Assembly: GCF_030371585.1 (NCBI RefSeq)
Contig: NZ_JAUDCE010000006.1
DNA length: 64,000 bases
Origin: Megamonas hypermegale_A
GTDB taxonomy: Bacteria; Bacillota; Negativicutes; Selenomonadales; Selenomonadaceae
Strand: one strand, 5' to 3'
The notes beneath the pieces were generated by a model. It was not told the DNA's origin. It ran no database searches and saw only the letters and a list, made by a program, of their open reading frames with translations. A program made the position numbers and the translations under genes. Below, piece after piece: positions 58,425-64,000 of the stretch (the first letter of the stretch is position 1; every line of letters begins with the position of its first letter).

Positions 58425-59915
58425 ATGGCAGAAACGGTATGGTCATTAGTGCCGCCGATAATAACGATTGCCCTTGCACTGATTACGAAGGAAGTGTATA
58501 TGTCGCTTATAATCGGTATTTTCGTCGGCGCAATGATGTTCACGGGGTTTGACCTGCTGGCTTCGATTGATACAATGTTTTCAATCATGTCGAGCAGCGT
58601 CGGAGGAAATGTGTACATCCTCGTATTTCTGGTCTTATTAGGTATTGTCGTAGCAGCGATTGCCCGCTCCGGTGCTTCCCGCGCTTACGGCGAATGGGCG
58701 GCGCGCGTAATCAAAGGCAAACGCAGTTCACTGCTCGTTACGGCGCTTTTGGGCGTAGTTATTTTCATTGACGATTATTTCAACTGTTTGACGGTAGGTA
58801 CGGTAATGCGTCCCGTTACGGACAAATTCAACGTAACGAGAGCAAAACTTGCTTACATTATCGACGCGACGGCAGCGCCAATCTGCATTATCGCGCCTGT
58901 TTCCAGCTGGGCGGCGGCTGTAAGTTCATCACTGCCGGAAAGCAGTAATATCGACGGCTTTGCTCTGTTTTTACAGACAATTCCGGTCAACTTATACGCA
59001 TGGTTCACGATTTTATTCATGCTCTTTTTAATTATTACCGGCAAAGACTTTGCGACAATGGCGGCATTGGAACGCAAAAGCGGCGGCAAACTCGTCATTC
59101 CGGACGAATACAAAGATGATGACGGCATGAGCATCGTCGGCAACGGTAAAATTCTCGATTTGTTATTACCGCTCATCGTATTAATCGGCGGCTGCATCTT
59201 CGGCATGCTCTACACCGGCGGCATTTTGGACGGCGCAAGCGTATCCGATGCCTTTGCCAACTGCGAATCGGCAAGAGGTCTCGTAATCGGTTCGTTTATC
59301 GCTCTCGTATTTATCTTCCTGTTATATGTGCCGCGCGGCGTGCTGCGCTTCGGCAAATTCTGCGAATGCTTCAATCAGGGCTTCCGCGCCATGACACCGG
59401 CTATCTTTATCCTGTGTCTTGCATGGAGCCTGTCCGGCGTCTGCGGTGAGGAATACCTCAACATCGGAGGCTATGTCGGCGGAATTGTCAGCAACAATGC
59501 CACAGTAGGCATGTTCATGCCGGCAATCTTCTTTATCGTGGCGCTCGGTCTCGGTTTTGCCACCGGTACATCCTGGGGAACATTCGGTATCTTAATCCCG
59601 ATTGCTCTTGCTGTTGTGCCGAACGACCCGCAGCTTTTAGTCGTTACGGTAGCAGCCGTTCTGGCAGGTGCTGTCGGCGGCGACCACGTATCACCGATTT
59701 CCGATACGACGATACTCGCTTCCGCCGGTGCGCAGTGCCATCACCTCGACCATGTAAATACGCAGATACCATATGTAATCGTGGTAGCGTCCTGTTCATT
59801 TATCGGCTATCTGGCAGCCGGTATAGCAGACAGCGGTACGGTAGGCTTCGGCGTAGGTCTGGTCGTTTTATTGTGTTCTATGGGCTATATCTATAAATTC
59901 CTGATGAAAGCTTAA
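58425..59915 (+). CDS. Na+/H+ antiporter, NhaC family
   Basis: 496 aa, about twelve helices. VWSLVPPIITIALALITKEV at the start; IFIDDYFNCLTVGTVMRPVT, SSWAAAVSSSLPE, FATGTSWGTFGILIPIALAV and GGDHVSPISDTTILASAGA are hallmark NhaC-family blocks. It exchanges Na+ for H+ or carries organic solutes with Na+. The ribosome site GAAAGGA is 11 bases before the ATG, rather far. Na+ extrusion fits a window with several Na+-coupled symporters (AGCS, SSS, PutP). Confidence 0.92.
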   Translation: MAETVWSLVPPIITIALALITKEVYMSLIIGIFVGAMMFTGFDLLASIDTMFSIMSSSVGGNVYILVFLVLLGIVVAAIARSGASRAYGEWAARVIKGKRSSLLVTALLGVVIFIDDYFNCLTVGTVMRPVTDKFNVTRAKLAYIIDATAAPICIIAPVSSWAAAVSSSLPESSNIDGFALFLQTIPVNLYAWFTILFMLFLIITGKDFATMAALERKSGGKLVIPDEYKDDDGMSIVGNGKILDLLLPLIVLIGGCIFGMLYTGGILDGASVSDAFANCESARGLVIGSFIALVFIFLLYVPRGVLRFGKFCECFNQGFRAMTPAIFILCLAWSLSGVCGEEYLNIGGYVGGIVSNNATVGMFMPAIFFIVALGLGFATGTSWGTFGILIPIALAVVPNDPQLLVVTVAAVLAGAVGGDHVSPISDTTILASAGAQCHHLDHVNTQIPYVIVVASCSFIGYLAAGIADSGTVGFGVGLVVLLCSMGYIYKFLMKA

Positions 59916-59918
59916 TCT

Positions 59919-59953
59919 AAAAACTCCGGCATATTGATTGTGCCGGAGTTTTT
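59919..59953 (+). terminator. intrinsic terminator of the nhaC gene
   Basis: AAACTCCGGCA/TGCCGGAGTTT with T run; 11-bp perfect stem. Confidence 0.9.
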
Positions 59954-60024
59954 CCTATCAGTACATATTTTGTAACAAATAGTGCTATCAAAATAAAAAT
60001 CAAAGTAAATTTTAAGTTAAAAAC

Positions 60025-60053
60025 TTGACGAAGCAGAGTTATATGTATAGAAT
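60025..60053 (+). promoter_or_regulatory. promoter of the polysaccharide locus
   Basis: TTGACG (60025-60030), a 17-base spacer and TAGAAT (60048-60053). Start near 60060, before two purine-rich ribosome-like sites (AAAAGGAGAAG at about 60074 and AAGGAGAGG at about 60092). Confidence 0.6.
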
Positions 60054-60103
60054 AGATTTTAATGTAGAAATTAAAAGGAGAAGTAAATTTAAGGAGAGGT
60101 TTA

Positions 60104-61561
60104 ATGGAAGCTGATGGGAAGCATTGCAAATGCGAGTTTTCAAGATTGAATTATATATCCACTAAACTTTTACCGATAGTAATTTTTGCAGTGGAATATA
60201 TTGCAGTTTTAATTGCAGAGAAACTATCTTTAATTATTCAGCACAATCTGCCGGGCATGAACGGCCAGTTTTATATATCTGATTTGTATTTTTACGGCAT
60301 AATACCGCTTGTATTTATATTTTTTCTGTATTACACGAAAGTAAATGAGCGATTTATTCTGTATTGGGAAACACTGCAACGGACTTTTTATGCCGTACTC
60401 TACAGTGAAATATTCTGCGTGGTGCTACTATATCTGTTCAAGACGAGCAACTACGTATCACGTGCCTATGTCGTGATATTTTTCGCGATGGCGTTTATCT
60501 GTCTGTGTATCAGCAGGCAGTTTCTGATAAAAACATGCCGCAGATTAAATCTAATGAAAGAAGCTGTTGTCTTTATCGGGGCGGGTAAAACTACACAGAA
60601 AATCATTGATTTTACAAGAAATAACAACTGTTTCGGCATAAATGTTGCCGGTCTGTTCGATGAAACGCCTAAAATAAAAGATATAACAGAAAAATACCAT
60701 ACATTCCGTGATTTAGAGGAAACAAAAGATTATATCCAGCTATATAAAATACGAACGGTGATAATTGCCGTTCCCAGTATGGAAAAAGAAAGGCTGCTCA
60801 ATCTGATAGAAGATTTACAGCCGATTGTGCGTAATTTGATGTTTGTGCCGAATATTGTCGGTATGCCGGTATTTAATCTGGAAGTAAAAAGACTGTATGA
60901 AAACAATATGGTTCTGCTCGGCATAAAGAACAATCTGGCGAAAAAGACCAACAGACGCATAAAACGGGTGTTTGATATTGTACTAGGTATTATGTTTTGC
61001 ACAATAATAGTACCTATTTTGGCAATAGCGGCTTTTTGTATAAAACTGGACACAAAAGGACCGATATTTTTCAACAGTGAACGAATTGGCAAAAACGGTA
61101 AATTATTTAAATGCTATAAACTACGTTCCATGTATGTAAATGCCGATAAAATTTTTGAAGCATATTTATCTAAAAATAGGCAGGCACAGGAAGAATGGAA
61201 CAAATTTCAAAAACTGAAAGATAATGACCCTAGATTAACAAAAGTAGGGAAATTTATCCGCAAGTACAGTATTGATGAATTACCACAGATTTTCAATGTA
61301 TTAAAAGGTGAAATGAGTTTAGTAGGACCAAGACCATATTTACCAAGAGAAAAAGTTTTAATGGAAAATTGGTATAACGATATAATTTCAGTTCTTCCCG
61401 GAATGACTGGATATTGGCAAGTAAACGGTCGTTCAAATGTAAATTTTAACGGCAGACTGAAAATGGATAATTGGTATATCAGAAATTGGTCTATCTGGAT
61501 AGATATAGAATTATTAATCAGGACTTTTAAAGTAGTAATAAACGGAAAGGGAGCAGTATAA
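60104..61561 (+). CDS. undecaprenyl-phosphate sugar-1-phosphate transferase (WbaP-type initiating enzyme)
   Basis: 485 aa. Four or five N-terminal membrane helices (about 20-150), a central nucleotide-binding-like domain (EAVVFIGAGKTTQKIIDFTR to about 270), and a C-terminal catalytic bacterial sugar transferase domain (about 285-485: RIKRVFDIVLGIMFCTIIVP, FFNSERIGKNGKLFKCYKLR, IDELPQIFNVLKGEMSLVGP, then RPYLPRE, LPGMTGYWQVNGRSNVNFNG). This layout is that of WbaP, which moves galactose-1-phosphate or a similar sugar onto undecaprenyl phosphate at the inner membrane to start O-antigen or capsule units. First gene of the locus, behind AAGGAGAGG. Confidence 0.93.
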   Translation: MEADGKHCKCEFSRLNYISTKLLPIVIFAVEYIAVLIAEKLSLIIQHNLPGMNGQFYISDLYFYGIIPLVFIFFLYYTKVNERFILYWETLQRTFYAVLYSEIFCVVLLYLFKTSNYVSRAYVVIFFAMAFICLCISRQFLIKTCRRLNLMKEAVVFIGAGKTTQKIIDFTRNNNCFGINVAGLFDETPKIKDITEKYHTFRDLEETKDYIQLYKIRTVIIAVPSMEKERLLNLIEDLQPIVRNLMFVPNIVGMPVFNLEVKRLYENNMVLLGIKNNLAKKTNRRIKRVFDIVLGIMFCTIIVPILAIAAFCIKLDTKGPIFFNSERIGKNGKLFKCYKLRSMYVNADKIFEAYLSKNRQAQEEWNKFQKLKDNDPRLTKVGKFIRKYSIDELPQIFNVLKGEMSLVGPRPYLPREKVLMENWYNDIISVLPGMTGYWQVNGRSNVNFNGRLKMDNWYIRNWSIWIDIELLIRTFKVVINGKGAV

Positions 61562-61576
61562 TAAAAAAATTATATT

Positions 61577-62335
61577 ATGAATTTGAAAATACTGGTGGCA
61601 ACACATAAAAAATACTGGATGCCGAATGATGAAATTTATTTACCTATTCATGTAGGCAAGGAAAATAAACAGGATTTAGGTTATATCGGCGATAATACAG
61701 GCGATAATATCAGCTTAAAAAATCCTAACTACTGTGAACTTACTGCTGTTTATTGGGCATGGAAGAATTTAAAAGCAGATTATATAGGGCTGGTGCATTA
61801 CAGACGATATTTTACCAAACACAATTTCAGAAATTGTGAAAAGAAAAAGCAGGATATATTAACAAAAGCAGATTTTGCAGCAATTTTAAAAGATGCAGAT
61901 ATAATCGTACCTGATAAGCGCAAATACTATATTGAAACGATACGAAGCCATTATAATCATTCACATTATGAAAAAGACTTAAATGAAACAGAACAAATAA
62001 TAAAAGAACTGTTTCCCGAGTATTATATTTCATTTGAAAAAGTAATGGAGCGCACTTGGGCGCATATGTTCAATATGTTTGTAATGCGCAAAGATTATTT
62101 TGATGAATATTGTAAGTGGCTGTTTACTGTTCTTTTTGAATTGGAAAAACGGATAGATATCTCTACATATACCGTGATGGAAGCAAGAGTTTTCGGCTTT
62201 ATCAGCGAGCTTTTGCTGGATGTGTGGCTGGAAACGAAACAGTTAAACTACAAAGAAGTAAATGTATCATTTATGGAAAAGCAGAACTGGCTGAAAAAAG
62301 GCGGTTTATTTCTGAAAAGAAAATTTTTCCATTGA
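61577..62335 (+). CDS. DUF4422 family glycosyltransferase
   Basis: 252 aa. NLKILVATHKKYWMPNDEIY, then YLPIHVGKENK, NPNYCELTAVYWAWKNLKAD and YIGLVHYRRYF are hallmark segments of DUF4422, found in capsule and exopolysaccharide clusters and regarded as glycosyltransferases. Members are often linked with galactofuranose-containing polymers, which fits the adjacent glf. Start at 61577 (ATG, weak AAAAAAATTAT context with no clear ribosome site) 15 bases after the previous stop. Lower GC than genes left of 60 kb. Confidence 0.87.
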   Translation: MNLKILVATHKKYWMPNDEIYLPIHVGKENKQDLGYIGDNTGDNISLKNPNYCELTAVYWAWKNLKADYIGLVHYRRYFTKHNFRNCEKKKQDILTKADFAAILKDADIIVPDKRKYYIETIRSHYNHSHYEKDLNETEQIIKELFPEYYISFEKVMERTWAHMFNMFVMRKDYFDEYCKWLFTVLFELEKRIDISTYTVMEARVFGFISELLLDVWLETKQLNYKEVNVSFMEKQNWLKKGGLFLKRKFFH

Positions 62336-62357
62336 AATAAATTAAAGGCGGTATATT

Positions 62358-63452
62358 ATGAAATACGATTATCTGATAGTCGGTAGCGGTTTATTCGGCA
62401 GTGTATTTGCATATGAAGCTGTTAAAAGAGGAAAAAAATGCCTTGTTATAGATAAAAGAAATCATATCGGCGGCAATGTTTACTGTGAGAATAAAGACGG
62501 TATCAACATTCACAAATACGGAGCGCATATTTTCCATACGAATAATAAAGAAGTTTGGGAGTATGTAAATCAGTTTGCAGAGTTCAATAATTATATCAAC
62601 AGTCCTGTTGCCAATTATCACGGTGAGATTTACAACCTGCCGTTCAATATGAATACATTCAGCAAGATGTGGAATATATCCACGCCGCAACAGGCAAAAG
62701 CCATAATTGATGAACAGCGAAAAGTTATAACAGATGAGCCGAAAAATCTGGAAGAGCAGGCAATAAGTCTGGTCGGCACGGATATTTACAAAAAGCTAAT
62801 AAAAGGCTATACTGAAAAACAGTGGGGCAGAGATTGCAAAGATTTGCCGGCTTTCATCATCAAAAGACTGCCGGTGCGCTACATTTATGATAATAATTAT
62901 TTCAATGCACGTTATCAGGGAATACCGATTGGCGGATATAATCAGATTATCGAAAAACTGTTAGCTGAATGTGATGTAGAGTTAAATGTCGATTTCATTA
63001 AAAGGAGAAGTAAATATAATGATATTGCAAAAAAAATTATATTTACAGGTGCTATCGACAGTTATTTCGATTACGAATTTGGTCAGCTTGAATACAGAGG
63101 GCTTCGTTTTGAAACGGAAAAACTGGCGCAGGAAAATTATCAGGGCATAGCTGTGATGAATTTCACAGCCGGAGATGTTCCGTATACACGCGTAATCGAA
63201 CATAAGCATTTTGAATTTGGGACTCAACCGGTAACGTATGTAACGAAAGAATATCCCGCAGATTGGCAGCCGGGCGAAGAAGCATATTATCCGGTAAATG
63301 ATGAAAAAAATCAAAAACTGTATCAGAAATATTTAGAACTGGCACAGCAGGAAAAGAATGTGATTTTCGGCGGCCGTCTGGGTGAATATAAATACTATGA
63401 TATGGATAAAACGATAGAGAGTGCTTTGAATTTAGCTGAAAATATATTATGA
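62358..63452 (+). CDS. glf: UDP-galactopyranose mutase
   Basis: 364 aa FAD enzyme that converts UDP-galactopyranose to UDP-galactofuranose. YLIVGSGLFGSVFAYEAVKR is the FAD-binding GxGxxG start; KRNHIGGNVYCENKDGINIH, KYGAHIFHTNNKEVWEYVNQ, and YTEKQWGRDCKDLPAFIIKR follow, with TRVIEHKHFEFG near the active site and VIFGGRLGEYKYYDMDKTIE at the end. It points to galactofuranose in the surface polymer. AAAGGCGG lies upstream of the ATG. Confidence 0.97.
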   Translation: MKYDYLIVGSGLFGSVFAYEAVKRGKKCLVIDKRNHIGGNVYCENKDGINIHKYGAHIFHTNNKEVWEYVNQFAEFNNYINSPVANYHGEIYNLPFNMNTFSKMWNISTPQQAKAIIDEQRKVITDEPKNLEEQAISLVGTDIYKKLIKGYTEKQWGRDCKDLPAFIIKRLPVRYIYDNNYFNARYQGIPIGGYNQIIEKLLAECDVELNVDFIKRRSKYNDIAKKIIFTGAIDSYFDYEFGQLEYRGLRFETEKLAQENYQGIAVMNFTAGDVPYTRVIEHKHFEFGTQPVTYVTKEYPADWQPGEEAYYPVNDEKNQKLYQKYLELAQQEKNVIFGGRLGEYKYYDMDKTIESALNLAENIL

Positions 63453-63473
63453 GCTATTTGAAAGGTATACAAA

Positions 63474-64000
63474 ATGGCGAAACATATTGAGTCAATAGAT
63501 ATATTAAAAGGTATAACAATTTTATTGGTAGTAATTGGACATGCCGTACAAGGTGTTGTATCCAGTCAGCATTTGACCATAAATACAGAATATAATTCGA
63601 TTTTCATTCTAAAGCAGATAATATACGGATTTCATATGTCTTTGTTTTTTATAATTGCAGGTTTATTTGTAACTTCATGGAGTAAAAGAAATTTTAAGGA
63701 AGCTATTTCACAAAAAATATCACGGTTAGTTATTCCTTATTTTGTATGGTCAGCTATTACGGCAACAGCGATGCAAATAGCCAGCAATTATATAAACAGC
63801 GGGTTGGGAATAAAAGACTTTTTATTATCGCCAATAATACCTTTCTCACAATATTGGTTTTTATATGTGTTGTTTTTTATACATATAATATATTATTTTG
63901 CAGTAAATATAAAAATGATTAACGGTAAATTATTGTTTTTTATACTGGGTATTATTTTATATGTATTAAATCCATTTATTGAGCATATTTGGATTTTTGA
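63474..64000 (+). CDS. acyltransferase family 3 membrane protein, 3' truncated by window end
   Basis: First 175 codons only. MAKHIESIDILKGITILLVV, then IGHAVQG, carries the acyltransferase-3 (OafA/YrhL-like) signature with catalytic-type His; hydrophobic helices follow (IIYGFHMSLFFIIAGLFVTS, RLVIPYFVWSAITATAMQIA, QYWFLYVLFFIHIIYYFAVN). Such proteins O-acetylate or otherwise acylate surface sugars. The ribosome site is AAAGG at 63461-63465. It lies 21 bases after glf, and so in the same locus. Confidence 0.87.
   Translation, partial: MAKHIESIDILKGITILLVVIGHAVQGVVSSQHLTINTEYNSIFILKQIIYGFHMSLFFIIAGLFVTSWSKRNFKEAISQKISRLVIPYFVWSAITATAMQIASNYINSGLGIKDFLLSPIIPFSQYWFLYVLFFIHIIYYFAVNIKMINGKLLFFILGIILYVLNPFIEHIWIF

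Noticed and set aside
1..64000. tRNA, rRNA, prophage, transposase or integron genes
   Set aside because: None was recognised on either strand; every long open frame was assigned to a housekeeping or accessory gene or judged a shadow.

Overview
The window looks like chromosomal DNA of a didermic Firmicute of the class Negativicutes, probably a Selenomonadaceae-like anaerobe; the genus cannot be fixed from sequence alone. The main evidence is two OmpM-type outer-membrane porins with an N-terminal S-layer-homology domain (1-426 and 23898-25238) and an OmpH/Skp-type periplasmic chaperone. These sit beside Firmicute-style features: a T-box leader, PTS HPr with a regulatory serine, the walJ-htrA-rlmH order, and an Fst-like type I toxin.

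Layout. 1-1.9 kb: 5' end of a porin gene, a long repeat, a small convergent toxin/antisense-RNA locus and an XRE regulator. 2-14 kb: galU, ompH-like, a GH13 alpha-glucosidase, an ADP-ribosylglycohydrolase with a DUF554 membrane protein, an AGCS amino-acid symporter behind a terminator leader, a secreted Pro/Arg-rich protein, araD, and ptsH-ptsI with a small coiled-coil gene. 14-23 kb: AEC permease, D,D-carboxypeptidase, thioesterase, HAD phosphatase, and a 5-oxoprolinase operon (pxpA, NRAMP-like permease, pxpB, pxpC, DUF1445). 23-27.7 kb: YitT-like protein, second porin, GH32 with a divergent AraC regulator. 27.9-35.6 kb: leucine/branched-chain genes, with leuC-leuD-leuB divergent from T-box-leuA, then ilvD and a pyridoxal-type kinase. 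35.7-45.8 kb: radical SAM protein, alr, several transporters, two universal stress proteins, tadA, an SSS symporter with a structured leader, a cysteine hydrolase. 45.3-50.6 kb: walJ-htrA-rlmH, a Fur-family regulator, metallophosphoesterase, HD hydrolase. 50.8-60 kb: glnS, putP, amtB-glnK behind an attenuator-like leader, pepD, nhaC. 60-64 kb: start of an AT-richer surface-polysaccharide locus (WbaP-like transferase, DUF4422 glycosyltransferase, glf, acyltransferase) that runs off the end.

The most notable non-coding content is two families of intergenic repeats. Family B is about 125 bp with nine full copies and one half copy; family A is about 340-490 bp with four copies. Both fold into long hairpins whose arms change in a compensated way between copies, and every copy lies in the same orientation on the + strand whatever the direction of the neighbouring genes. 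A second theme is RNA control: a convergent par/Fst-like antisense module; terminators overlapped by an alternative hairpin with an A..G.. hexaloop upstream of the amino-acid symporter and the ammonium transporter, which resemble ANTAR-protein targets; a leader terminator before the 5-oxoprolinase operon; a leucine T-box; and an unassigned folded leader before an SSS symporter. No tRNA, rRNA, CRISPR array, prophage or transposase gene was seen.
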